Below, piece after piece: positions 1 to 7,365 of a DNA stretch of 9,780 bases; the first letter of the stretch is position 1, and each line of letters starts with the position of its first letter. Source of the DNA: Planctomycetota bacterium (GTDB taxonomy: Bacteria; Planctomycetota; Phycisphaerae; WQYP01); contig JAMDCX010000110.1 in the NCBI GenBank assembly GCA_023489375.1, forward strand, positions 1 to 9,780. Direction: 5' to 3'. A model generated the notes under the pieces. That model was given only the letters and a program-made list of their open reading frames with translations, was not told where the DNA came from and searched no databases. Position numbers and translations under genes: made by a program.

Positions 1-8
1 TAAAACGG

Positions 9-40
9 CGTAACTGTTCACGGAGCCATAACTGTGAACA
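9..40 (+). repeat. GTAACYGTTCACGG palindromic repeat, copy 1
   Basis: The unit begins CGTAACTGTTCACGG and can fold through TGTTCAC (15-21) and GTGAACA (34-40) with a 12-nt loop. It matches the reverse complement of 7691-7728 at 27 of 32 positions by hand alignment, so it is an inverted, diverged copy of the same dispersed family. It could be a REP-like sequence or a mobile-element remnant. No coding function is seen. Confidence 0.6.
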
Positions 41-94
41 ATGAGTAATGAGTAATATTTAGTATTTAGGAGAAAAGACGGGGAAAATGCGAGC

Positions 95-113
95 CGGCGG
101 GTTTAATCCGCCG
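95..113. other. Perfect 6-bp hairpin CGGCGG/CCGCCG
   Basis: CGGCGG (95-100) pairs with CCGCCG (108-113) across a 7-nt loop (gtttaat). It is not followed by a T tract, so it is unlikely to be an intrinsic terminator on the + strand. It lies in non-coding DNA next to a second hairpin at 125-141. Confidence 0.5.
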
Positions 114-124
114 CGATGTTACGC

Positions 125-141
125 CGCGACCGCGGGTCGCG
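125..141. other. Perfect 7-bp hairpin CGCGACC/GGTCGCG
   Basis: CGCGACC (125-131) pairs with GGTCGCG (135-141) across a 3-nt loop. It is compact and GC-rich, as in REP-like elements. No T tract follows. Confidence 0.55.
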
Positions 142-213
142 CCCTCGAATGATGGTGAATTATGAATAACAACGAACAACGGATGTTACAGGTTATTAAG
201 GCAGTTACCTCTA

Positions 214-248
214 CGTTTCTCCGCGTCCTCTGTTGTAAAAAACAATGA
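214..248 (+). repeat. Dispersed repeat module 2, copy 1
   Basis: The core CGTTTCTCCGCGTCCTCTG and following TTGTAAA match 7373-7398 at about 23 of 26 positions, and both copies run on into AACAATGA. In this copy it lies upstream of module 1; in the second copy it lies downstream of module 1. Confidence 0.5.
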
Positions 249-264
249 TCAGAAAACCCTTGCG

Positions 265-344
265 ACTCCTGTACTTTTAAGTGTAGCGCCGCGAAACGTC
301 TCATTAAGGCCGCCAGGCTGTCTCATTATTCATTACTCATTGCG
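265..344 (+). repeat. Dispersed 80-bp repeat module 1, copy 1
   Basis: This 80-nt stretch starts ACTCC, contains TCATTAAGGCCGCCAGG and ends CATTGCG. It aligns without gaps to 7286-7365 with about 70 of 80 identities in the same orientation. Both copies are intergenic and the substitutions are scattered, so this reads as an old non-coding repeat and not as a conserved coding segment. Confidence 0.65.
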
Positions 345-597
345 GCGCAGCCGCAGGGCGGGCGATGCTGATGATCCTGCCGTGAATGGTTACGGTTGGA
401 CAAGGCGAGACTATTCGTTTGGAGTAATATCCGCGGGGTATTAGAATACACACCGGTTTTGAAATCCCCGGCTTGGTGCTGGTAATGTGCAGTAAGCTCT
501 CTGCGTAATGGTTGGGCGATTTTTCAGGTTGGTTCATAGCGGCTGCAGGTGACGGCAGGGTGGTAATTGGACTGATTCTCGAATTAAAACGTTCCTG
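345..597. other. Non-coding stretch upstream of sqr
   Basis: I see no gene, RNA or clear repeat here. A minus-strand reading frame across 337-684 exists, but its translation has no recognisable motif, no ribosome binding site that I can see, and it runs into the start of sqr. Confidence 0.4.
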
Positions 598-606
598 TGC
601 GATAAT
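598..606 (+). promoter_or_regulatory. Possible extended -10 promoter for the sqr operon
   Basis: TGC followed by GATAAT (601-606) fits an extended -10 element. It lies 36 nt before the sqr ATG, with the ribosome binding site GAGG at 631-634 in between. No good -35 hexamer is present at the usual spacing, so this is a weak prediction. Confidence 0.3.
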
Positions 607-642
607 GTAATTCGGTGTCTCGACTCTTGTGAGGTATCTCCC

Positions 643-2100
643 ATGGCGCGTGTTGTCATTCTTGGTGCTGGAATTGCCGGGCACACCGCCGCGTTATTTG
701 TGCGTCGCCGGTTACCACGCGAACATGAAGTGGTCGTGGTTTCTCCCAAGGAGCTTTATAACTGGATTCCATCGAACATCTGGGTGGGTGTCGGGGCCAT
801 GCCCGCAAGCGAAGTGGTCGTACCGCTGCCGCCGGTCTACGCCCGGATGGGCATCACCTTTATTCAGTCCAGAGCTGTGGCCATTTATCCGGAAGGTACC
901 AGCGGAGAATCCGGTCCATGCGTGGCGGTGGAACATACCGCCGGCGTGGAGAAAGGCCGACGACAAATGCTGCCGTACGATTATCTTATCAATGCCACGG
1001 GGCCTAAATTGAATTTTGCCGCCACGCCGGGCCTGGGACCGGAGGCGTATACGCAATCGGTCTGCACGCACGAACATGCGGACCGCGCGGCGGCGGCCTT
1101 CCTTGCGTGCGTCGCAGAGATGAAGAAAGGTGTAAAAAAAACACTGGTGATCGGTATGGGGCACGGGGTGTGCACCTGCGAGGGAGCGGCTTTTGAATAT
1201 GTGCTGAATGTGGAATTTGAACTCCGGCGGCATGGCGTGCGCGAGCAGGCCACGATTTTATTTATTACCAATGAAGTGGAACTCGGTGATTTCGGCGTGG
1301 GGGGTATGTATTTCAAGCGGGGCGGCTATGTGGTCCATAGCCGAACGTTTGCGGAATCACTGTTTGTAGAGCGCGGCATCGGGTGGATGACCGGGGCGCA
1401 TGTCCAAAAAGTGGAAGCGGATAAAATGTATTGCGAAACGCTTGATGGTCAGGTACATGAAACAAAATATGATTTTGCAATGCTGCTGCCGCCCTTTACC
1501 GGTACCGGTTTGCAGGCCTTTAACCGCGCCGGAGCGGATATTACCTCCGAGCTTTTTATGCCCAATGGCTTTATGAAAGTGGACGCCGATTACACCAAAA
1601 AGGACTTTGCGCAGTGGAAGGCGGCGGATTGGCCCAGAACGTATCAGAATCCGAAGTATGGCAACCTCTTTGCCGTAGGCATTGCCTTCGCCCCGCCACA
1701 TGCCATTTCCATGCCACGCACCAGTGTCCGGGGCACCCCGATTTCTCCGGCGCCTCCGCGTACCGGTATGCCCTCGGCTATTATGGGGCGCGTGGTTGCC
1801 AATAGCATAGTCGATCTGATTTTAAGTTCTGGTAAACATACCATGAAAACCGCCTCCATGGCGGAATTGGGCGCGGCATGCGTTGCCTCCGCCGGGGCCA
1901 ACTGGTGGTCGGGAACGGCCGCATCCATGACCATGTTTCCCATTGTGCCGGATTTTGAGAAATTTCCGGAATATGGACGGGATTTGCGCTTTACGTTTGG
2001 CGACATCGGCTCCGCCGGTCACTGGATTAAAAAGATATTACATTATATGTTTATTTATAAGGCGCAGGGGAAGCCCTTCTGGTGGATAATTCCGGAGTGA
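643..2100 (+). CDS. sqr: Sulfide:quinone oxidoreductase (FAD-dependent)
   Basis: The product is 485 residues. Enzymes of this family oxidise sulfide to polysulfide or sulfur and pass electrons to the membrane quinone pool. The N-terminal FAD-binding motif GAGIAG sits at residues 8-13, followed by the family-like segment WIPSNIWVGVG (41-51). The ATGPK motif is at 118-122. Three cysteines in SQR-like contexts are visible: C141 (QSVCTHEHA), C177 (GHGVCTC, with an extra C179) and C413. Together they match the catalytic triad of known SQRs. The C-terminus (about 459-485) is basic and aromatic with a WW pair, suiting an amphipathic membrane anchor. GAGG at 631-634 is placed 8 nt before the ATG. The protein is somewhat longer than the roughly 430 residues of Acidithiobacillus SQR. 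It leads a tight operon with a small peptide gene and a metal ATPase. A related flavocytochrome-type or NDH-2-like oxidoreductase is the alternative, but the cysteines favour SQR. Confidence 0.92.
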   Translation: MARVVILGAGIAGHTAALFVRRRLPREHEVVVVSPKELYNWIPSNIWVGVGAMPASEVVVPLPPVYARMGITFIQSRAVAIYPEGTSGESGPCVAVEHTAGVEKGRRQMLPYDYLINATGPKLNFAATPGLGPEAYTQSVCTHEHADRAAAAFLACVAEMKKGVKKTLVIGMGHGVCTCEGAAFEYVLNVEFELRRHGVREQATILFITNEVELGDFGVGGMYFKRGGYVVHSRTFAESLFVERGIGWMTGAHVQKVEADKMYCETLDGQVHETKYDFAMLLPPFTGTGLQAFNRAGADITSELFMPNGFMKVDADYTKKDFAQWKAADWPRTYQNPKYGNLFAVGIAFAPPHAISMPRTSVRGTPISPAPPRTGMPSAIMGRVVANSIVDLILSSGKHTMKTASMAELGAACVASAGANWWSGTAASMTMFPIVPDFEKFPEYGRDLRFTFGDIGSAGHWIKKILHYMFIYKAQGKPFWWIIPE

Positions 2101-2104
2101 TGCC

Positions 2105-2245
2105 ATGAACAGTAATGAAACCATTCCTTTCGCTCCGCATCCCACACGCGCGACGCGTTTTTTTCGCACCTTTGTGCCGTGGCAGATTATTAAATTTGCC
2201 ACCATTAATCTGAAAATGATTCGGATGATAAGGAAATCCCATTGA
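2105..2245 (+). CDS. Small basic peptide between sqr and the metal ATPase
   Basis: This gene encodes 46 residues beginning MNSNETIPFAPHPTRATRFF. It starts 4 nt after the sqr stop. GGAG at 2094-2097, inside the end of sqr, is 7 nt from the ATG, a good ribosome binding site. Its TGA overlaps the ATG of the ATPase gene (TGATG), which suggests translational coupling. The peptide has a Pro/His segment (residues 9-13), an aromatic stretch (FFRTFVPWQIIKF) and a C-terminal half rich in I, L, M, K and R (KFATINLKMIRMIRKSH). That half could form an amphipathic helix lying on the membrane. I do not recognise a named family. A role as a small accessory subunit for the SQR or the ATPase is inference from position only. 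It is unlikely to be just a spacer, because both junctions have coding-type spacing. Confidence 0.6.
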   Translation: MNSNETIPFAPHPTRATRFFRTFVPWQIIKFATINLKMIRMIRKSH

Positions 2246-4125
2246 TGGGCGTAAAAGGATTCGCTATTTCATACGGGCGAACACTCTGGAGACACCGACA
2301 AACAATTATCGCCGTTCTGGCGGTGGCCGGAATTTTCACGAATTTGTTCCTGCGGTTTATTCTTTCCCGGCCACCGGCTTTTTACAATGCGCCGCTGCTG
2401 GTGACCCTGGCTGTCGGCGGTACGCCGCTGGTGGGCGAACTGCTGGTAAAATTGCTGCATCGGCAATTTGGATCCGATTTGCTCGCGGGCATCTCCATTG
2501 TCACTGCCGCGCTGCTGGATCAATATCTGGCCGGGGCTCTGGTGGTGCTGATGCTATCCGGCGGCGAGGCTTTGGAGCGCTATGCGGTGGGCAGCGCCTC
2601 TTCCGTGTTGCGCGCCCTGGCGGGGCGGATGCCCCAGATGGCGCACAAAAAGCAGGGAAATAAAATTGTGGATGTGGCCCTCCAGGAAGTTGCCGTCGGA
2701 GATATTCTGCAGGTTTTTCCGCACGAATTGTGTCCCGTCGATGGCGTGGTGGTTGAAGGTCATGGGGTCATGGACGAGGCCTATCTTACCGGGGAGCCAT
2801 TCAAAATATCCAAAACGCCCGGTTCCAGCGTGTTGTCCGGAGCTATCAACGGCGAAAGCGTGCTGGATATAAAAGCCACTAAACTGGCGGTGGAATCACG
2901 TTACGCCAAGATCATGCGGGTCATGCAGGCCAGCGAACAGGACCGGCCGCACCTGCGCCGTCTGGGGGATCAGTTGGGGGCATTTTATACACCGCTGGCG
3001 GTAGCGATAGCGATCCTGGCGTGGCTGGTCAGCGGCCAGGCGGTGCGCTTTCTGGCGGTGCTGGTCATTGCCACTCCCTGTCCGCTGTTGATTGCCATAC
3101 CCGTGGCCATTATCGGAGCGATTTCTCTTTCCGCCCGCCGGGGCATTATTATAAAAAAACCGGTGGTTCTGGAGCAGGTTGAGGAATGTCGAACTATTAT
3201 TTTTGATAAGACTGGTACGTTGACTTACGGCGAACCAAGTCTGGCCGCCATACAAACGCGGCCGGGTATGGATTCCAATGAAGTGCTGATGCTCTCGGCG
3301 AGTCTGGAACGCTATTCCAAACATCCTCTGGCCGGCGCCATTGTGAAGGCGGCGGCAGTGGCGGGGTTGTCACAACGCGAGGCTACCGCCATCAGCGAAC
3401 CGCCCGGAGCGGGGCTGAATGGCACCATTGGCGGGCATCAGGTGGAAATAACCAGCCGCCGGAAACTTCTGCGGCAGAATCCTTCCGTTGCCGATATGCT
3501 GCCCGCGCCCACCGGTGGGCTGGAATGCGTGGTTCTCATGGATGGCGTGTATGCCGCAACCTTTCAGTTCCGTGATGAACCGCGCGCCGATGGCGTTTCG
3601 TTTGTCAAACACTTGGGGCCGCGGCATCGATTTGATCGTTTGATGCTCGTTTCGGGAGACCGGGAATCAGAGGTGCGGTATCTGGCGGATCGCGTGGGCA
3701 TTCCCGAAGTATATGCCGGCAAGACCCCGGAGGAAAAACTGGAGATCGTAAAAGCGGAAACGCATAAGGCCCGTACACTCTATATCGGTGACGGAATCAA
3801 TGATGCGCCGGCCCTGCTGGCGGCAACAGTGGGCGTGGCCCTGGGACAAAACAGTGAAATTACCACGGAAGCCGCCGGTGCGGTCATTATGGACAGTTCC
3901 CTGAAAAGGGTAGATGAATTCTTCCATATCAGCCGCCGCATGAGAACTGTAGCGTTGCAAAGCGCTCTGGGTGGAATGGCGTTAAGTCTTCTCGGCATGG
4001 TGTTGGCCTCCCTGGGGCATTTACCCCCGGTGGCGGGGGCCGTTTCCCAGGAATTCATTGATCTGCTGGCGGTGCTCAACGCGCTACGCGCCGCCATGCC
4101 GCCGGCGGACTTAACTGATTTTTAG
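2245..4125 (+). CDS. P1B-5-type (TPCP) heavy-metal-translocating P-type ATPase
   Basis: The product is 626 residues from the ATG, which overlaps the previous stop by one base. An in-frame TTG one codon upstream is less likely. AAGGA (2230-2234) lies 10 nt before the ATG. It pumps transition metal ions across the inner membrane using ATP. About eight membrane segments are visible (roughly 20-40, 48-70, 79-93, 94-108, 247-263, 265-290, 570-590, 597-615). The actuator motif TGE is at 182-184, the metal-binding TPCP at 277-280, the phosphorylated Asp in DKTGTLT is D321, the HP dipeptide of P1B pumps is at 360-361, and the hinge motif GDGINDAP is at 515-522. The last helix carries QEFID (602-606). 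TPCP plus QExxD are the hallmarks of the P1B-5 class, whose studied member Nia exports Ni and Fe(II). Unlike that protein, this one has no C-terminal hemerythrin-like domain, and no N-terminal CxxC domain. The metal is therefore not certain. Confidence 0.93.
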   Translation: MGVKGFAISYGRTLWRHRQTIIAVLAVAGIFTNLFLRFILSRPPAFYNAPLLVTLAVGGTPLVGELLVKLLHRQFGSDLLAGISIVTAALLDQYLAGALVVLMLSGGEALERYAVGSASSVLRALAGRMPQMAHKKQGNKIVDVALQEVAVGDILQVFPHELCPVDGVVVEGHGVMDEAYLTGEPFKISKTPGSSVLSGAINGESVLDIKATKLAVESRYAKIMRVMQASEQDRPHLRRLGDQLGAFYTPLAVAIAILAWLVSGQAVRFLAVLVIATPCPLLIAIPVAIIGAISLSARRGIIIKKPVVLEQVEECRTIIFDKTGTLTYGEPSLAAIQTRPGMDSNEVLMLSASLERYSKHPLAGAIVKAAAVAGLSQREATAISEPPGAGLNGTIGGHQVEITSRRKLLRQNPSVADMLPAPTGGLECVVLMDGVYAATFQFRDEPRADGVSFVKHLGPRHRFDRLMLVSGDRESEVRYLADRVGIPEVYAGKTPEEKLEIVKAETHKARTLYIGDGINDAPALLAATVGVALGQNSEITTEAAGAVIMDSSLKRVDEFFHISRRMRTVALQSALGGMALSLLGMVLASLGHLPPVAGAVSQEFIDLLAVLNALRAAMPPADLTDF

Positions 4126-4138
4126 GCGTGCCAGAACA

Positions 4139-4274
4139 CTAATGTAGTGTCCCCAACGCTTGTTTACAGTTACATCGGCTCTCCGGCACGTGGCCTTGAA
4201 ACGCTCCCTTACGGTCGCGGCTCAGATTGTTTCGCGCTCCGATATGTCAAACAACTTTGGGGACACTACACTAA
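4139..4274. mobile_element. MITE-like element with perfect 14-bp TIRs and CTAA target duplication
   Basis: TGTAGTGTCCCCAA (4143-4156) is repeated in perfect inverted orientation at 4257-4270, and both ends are flanked by CTAA (4139-4142 and 4271-4274). The element proper is therefore 128 bp (4143-4270). Weaker subterminal inverted similarity (TTGTTT) and an inner ACATCGG / CCGATATGT pairing continue the symmetry, so the transcript could fold into a long imperfect hairpin. It has no room for a transposase and must have been moved in trans. CTAA fits the YTAR-type 4-bp targets described for some DDE insertion sequences. It sits between the metal ATPase and polA and could insulate them transcriptionally. 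Confidence 0.75.
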
Positions 4275-4313
4275 TGTCATATACTTCAGCCGTACGCCGG
4301 AGTGCGGTGGATA

Positions 4314-4342
4314 CCGACAACCAACGCGACTTGCGTTAAAAT
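4314..4342 (+). promoter_or_regulatory. Candidate polA promoter positioned for a leaderless mRNA
   Basis: CCGACA (4314-4319, 4 of 6 to TTGACA) and TAAAAT (4337-4342, 5 of 6 to TATAAT) are separated by 17 nt. Only six bases separate the -10 from the polA ATG at 4349, so transcription would start at or next to the A of ATG. No Shine-Dalgarno sequence is visible upstream of that ATG, which is consistent with a leaderless message. A short inverted repeat AACGC/GCGTT (4323-4327, 4333-4337) lies in the spacer. Confidence 0.4.
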
Positions 4343-4348
4343 TCGGTT

Positions 4349-7210
4349 ATGACTACTTCCTCCACACTTTATGTCATTGATGGCCACGCGCAGATTTACC
4401 GTGCTTATTACGCGTTGCCCCCGTTAAATGCCCCCTCCGGTGAGCCTACTGGCGCCACTTTTGGCTTTGTAGCCGCCCTGCTGAAGCTGCTGCAGGCCAG
4501 AAAACCGTCGCAGTTGGTTCTGGCCATGGATGCCGGCTCCAGTGGCCGCGAACTGGTGGACAGCCAATACAAAGCCCATCGCAAACCCATGCCGGACGAT
4601 ATGCGCCCACAGATTGAGCGCATCATAAGCATCGCCTCGATCATGGCTCTGCCTACGCTGCGTATCGCCGGATTTGAAGCCGATGATGTTATCGCCACGC
4701 TGACACAACGCGTCCTGTCCCAAAGTGATCCGCCGGATATTTTTATCTGCTCGCGTGACAAAGACCTCGACCAGCTGGTGGGCGATAAGGTTCGCCTTTA
4801 TGACATTCAAACCGGAGAAATCCTTGACGCAGCTGCCCTGGTACAAAGCAAAGGTTATTCTCCGCAGCAGGCCGGGGATGTGCTGGCCTTAACCGGTGAT
4901 ACAGCGGATAACATCCCCGGTATTCCCGGTGTTGGCCCTAAAACCGCCGCCAAATGGATTGCCCAGTTCGGCAATCTGGATAATCTCATCGCGCACGCCG
5001 GTGAGATTGCCGGGAAAATTGGTCAAGCCCTGCGGGATAATTTGCCGGTTCTGGCGCAATCCCGGCAACTGGTGCGTTTGCGGTACGACGTGCCGCTGGA
5101 GTTGCCAACAGCGGATTTTGATCCTGGTTCGCTGGCGAAATTGGAAAGTGTATTGCATGAGCTGCAATTTCAACGCCTTCTGCCGGTGTTACACCAAACA
5201 CAGCAGGCCTTTGGAATTACACCCGTGCGCGCAACGGTCGCTTCCGTTCCGTCATCCGCACCAGATAATGTGGGTACCAGGAAGCAGCCCGGCCTGGATG
5301 CGCCCAGGGGCCTGTTTGATTTGTCGGAAGCCGCACCGTCTGAAGTGTCCCAGGTTGCCACATCACCACGATCACCCGCACCGCCTGCTGAACTCCGGGA
5401 AGTACAGGGTGATTATCGTCTGGTCAACAGCATGTCCGCACTGGATACCATGCTGCAGGAAATTCAGACCCTGCTGGAATCCGGCGGCAACCGCTGGCTG
5501 GCGGTCGATACGGAAACCGATTCGCTTTCCTCTCTGCAATCGCGCCTGTGCGGCATATCGCTGGCCGCCAGGGAGTCTCTGGCCTGGTATATCCCCGTTA
5601 TCGCACCCGGATGTGAACTTTCGGTTTCCACGGTGGCCGCTCGGCTAGCACCTCTGCTGGCGGATAAAAGCGTCCGGAAAATCGGCCAGAATCTGAAATA
5701 TGATATACATGTTCTGCGTCGCCACAATATGCCCCTGGATGGTATTTATTTTGATACCATGGTTGCCGGTTATCTGGTGGATGCAGCACGCCCGAGCCTG
5801 TCCATGGATTCACTGGCCGCGGATTATCTTAAGCTCCGCCCCATACCCATTTCCGATCTTATTGGCTCCGGGAGCCGGCAAGGCAGCTTTGCCGATGTGC
5901 CGCTGGAGCGTGCCACGCGTTATGCCGCAGAAGATGCAGATGTCACCTATCGGCTGGCGGTCGTGCTCCTGGAACTGATTAACTCCATGGGCATGGATAA
6001 GCTCTTCTTTGAACTGGAAATGCCCCTGGTGGAAATTCTGGCCGAAATGGAAGTCGCCGGCATAAAGGTTAATACGCAACATCTGGGTGATTTAAGTCTT
6101 CGCCTGGAAAAGAAAATTGCTTCTCTACGCCGGCAAATCCTGGAAGCCGCTCCAGTCGATTTCAATCCCGATTCCCCCAAACAACTCGCTGAAGTTCTCT
6201 TTGAGAAACTTCATTTGCCCAGCGGAAAAAAGACCAAAACCGGCTACAGCACCAATGTGGATGTTCTGGAAGCTCTGGCGGATCAGCATCCGGTGCCCGC
6301 TTTAGTTCTGGAATACCGGCAGCTTGGTAAATTAAAAAACACCTATGTGGATTCTTTAATTCAGGAAGCCGCACGCACGGGGCGCGTTCACGCGCAGTTT
6401 AATCAGACCGTTGCGGAAACCGGGCGGCTTTCCAGCAGCAATCCAAATTTGCAGAACATCCCCATTCGCACGGATGAAGGCCGGGAAATTCGCCGCGCCT
6501 TTGTCGCCGATGGCCCGGATAAGGTTTTGCTGACTGCGGATTATTCCCAGATTGAATTGCGGGTCATGGCCCATTATTGCCGGGAGCCGGCGCTTATGGA
6601 CGCCTTCGCCCGCAATCAGGATATTCACCAGTTTGTGGCCACAGAAATTTATCATGTCCCTCCGGAGCAGGTTACCGCGGACATGCGACGTGTGGCCAAA
6701 ACCGTCAACTTTGGCATTATTTATGGTCAGACCGCCTTTGGCCTCAAACAGGTGCTGAAAATTCCACAGAACCGGGCGGAAGCCTTTATCAACGAATATA
6801 AACAGCGCTTTCCCGGCATCGCCGCATTTTCGAGTTCCTGTATCGCCCAGGCCGAGCGGCTGGGATTTGTCACCACCATGATGGGGCGCCGCCGGCCCAT
6901 CCCGGAAATACATTCCAGCCGGCCCTCCGTCCGCAACTTCGCCCAGAGAGCCGCGGTCAACAGCGTGATCCAGGGTTCGGCGGCTGATTTAATCAAGCAG
7001 GCTATGGTTCGTATTGCTCAAACTATTCGTGGGGATCCAAGAATAAAGCTCCTTCTACAAGTGCATGATGAACTGGTTTTTGAATGTTCCCGTTGCGCTG
7101 TGGAGGAATTCGCCGCCCTGGTCCGGCGGGAAATGGAACAAGCCATCATTCTGACGGTGCCTGTAAAAGTCGATGTGCACTGGGCCGACAACTGGCTGGA
7201 AGCCAAGTAG
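4349..7210 (+). CDS. polA: DNA polymerase I
   Basis: The product is 953 residues, close to the usual length for a complete three-domain Pol I. It fills gaps and removes RNA primers in lagging-strand synthesis and repair. The 5' nuclease domain (about 1-290) shows D11 in VIDGH, E110/D112/D113, D137/D139 in RDKDLDQ and a helix-hairpin-helix region TGDTADNIPGIPGVGPKTA (182-200). A Pro/Ser/Ala-rich linker covers about 292-350. The 3'-5' exonuclease domain keeps its catalytic residues: D387 and E389 (DTE), D452 in the NLKYD motif, and Y525/D529, so proofreading should be active. The polymerase domain has motif A with D731 (DYSQIELR), motif B with R780, K784, F788 and Y792, and motif C with H906-D907-E908. 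F788 at the discriminator position predicts discrimination against dideoxynucleotides, as in E. coli Pol I. The gene stands alone, follows the MITE, and lacks an obvious ribosome binding site. Confidence 0.98.
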   Translation: MTTSSTLYVIDGHAQIYRAYYALPPLNAPSGEPTGATFGFVAALLKLLQARKPSQLVLAMDAGSSGRELVDSQYKAHRKPMPDDMRPQIERIISIASIMALPTLRIAGFEADDVIATLTQRVLSQSDPPDIFICSRDKDLDQLVGDKVRLYDIQTGEILDAAALVQSKGYSPQQAGDVLALTGDTADNIPGIPGVGPKTAAKWIAQFGNLDNLIAHAGEIAGKIGQALRDNLPVLAQSRQLVRLRYDVPLELPTADFDPGSLAKLESVLHELQFQRLLPVLHQTQQAFGITPVRATVASVPSSAPDNVGTRKQPGLDAPRGLFDLSEAAPSEVSQVATSPRSPAPPAELREVQGDYRLVNSMSALDTMLQEIQTLLESGGNRWLAVDTETDSLSSLQSRLCGISLAARESLAWYIPVIAPGCELSVSTVAARLAPLLADKSVRKIGQNLKYDIHVLRRHNMPLDGIYFDTMVAGYLVDAARPSLSMDSLAADYLKLRPIPISDLIGSGSRQGSFADVPLERATRYAAEDADVTYRLAVVLLELINSMGMDKLFFELEMPLVEILAEMEVAGIKVNTQHLGDLSLRLEKKIASLRRQILEAAPVDFNPDSPKQLAEVLFEKLHLPSGKKTKTGYSTNVDVLEALADQHPVPALVLEYRQLGKLKNTYVDSLIQEAARTGRVHAQFNQTVAETGRLSSSNPNLQNIPIRTDEGREIRRAFVADGPDKVLLTADYSQIELRVMAHYCREPALMDAFARNQDIHQFVATEIYHVPPEQVTADMRRVAKTVNFGIIYGQTAFGLKQVLKIPQNRAEAFINEYKQRFPGIAAFSSSCIAQAERLGFVTTMMGRRRPIPEIHSSRPSVRNFAQRAAVNSVIQGSAADLIKQAMVRIAQTIRGDPRIKLLLQVHDELVFECSRCAVEEFAALVRREMEQAIILTVPVKVDVHWADNWLEAK

Positions 7211-7285
7211 GGGATGGTGTTTTGTCACGCCTGCAGGTTGCCACAACGACACAACGGTATAAACAACGAACAAAATGCTATTACA

Positions 7286-7365
7286 ACTCCATTATTTTTA
7301 CGTGTAGCGCAGCGTAACGTTTCATTAAGGCCGCCAGGCCGTCTCATTACTCATTATTCATTGCG
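7286..7365 (+). repeat. Dispersed 80-bp repeat module 1, copy 2
   Basis: This copy aligns gap-free with 265-344, about 70 of 80 bases identical and in the same orientation. It starts ACTCC and ends CATTGCG. A short shared stretch (ATAAACAACGAACAA at 7259-7273 and ATAACAACGAACAA at 166-179) precedes both copies, so the similarity extends beyond the module. Confidence 0.65.

Larger units (their letters stand above)
39..342. repeat. Long-range inverted repeat of ATGAGTA heptads enclosing a repeat cassette
   Basis: CAATGAGTAATGAGTAAT (39-56) is matched in inverted orientation at 325-342, with 17 of 18 positions identical. Each arm is built of 7-base near-repeats (ATGAGTA / TCATTAC). The arms enclose hairpins at 95-113 and 125-141 and the two repeat modules at 214-248 and 265-344. 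A similar arm pair occurs at 7345-7363 and 7402-7420. This looks like an eroded non-autonomous element or dispersed repeat. No gene is supported inside it. Confidence 0.5.

Noticed and set aside
119..304. 61-residue minus-strand open frame
   Set aside because: It lies across repeat modules and a perfect GC hairpin; the translation reflects repeat DNA.
337..684. 115-residue minus-strand open frame upstream of sqr
   Set aside because: It runs into the sqr start, shows no recognisable motif or ribosome binding site, and part of it lies over repeat module 1.
643..4125. Classical copper (CPC-type) ATPase for the metal pump
   Set aside because: The membrane motif is TPCP instead of CPC, and there is no N-terminal CxxC domain.
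4147..4380. 77-residue plus-strand open frame before polA
   Set aside because: Most of it is the MITE, including both terminal repeats, and it overlaps the polA start in another frame.
4349..7210. polA with an inactive 3'-5' exonuclease domain
   Set aside because: D387, E389, D452, Y525 and D529 are all present, so proofreading looks intact.
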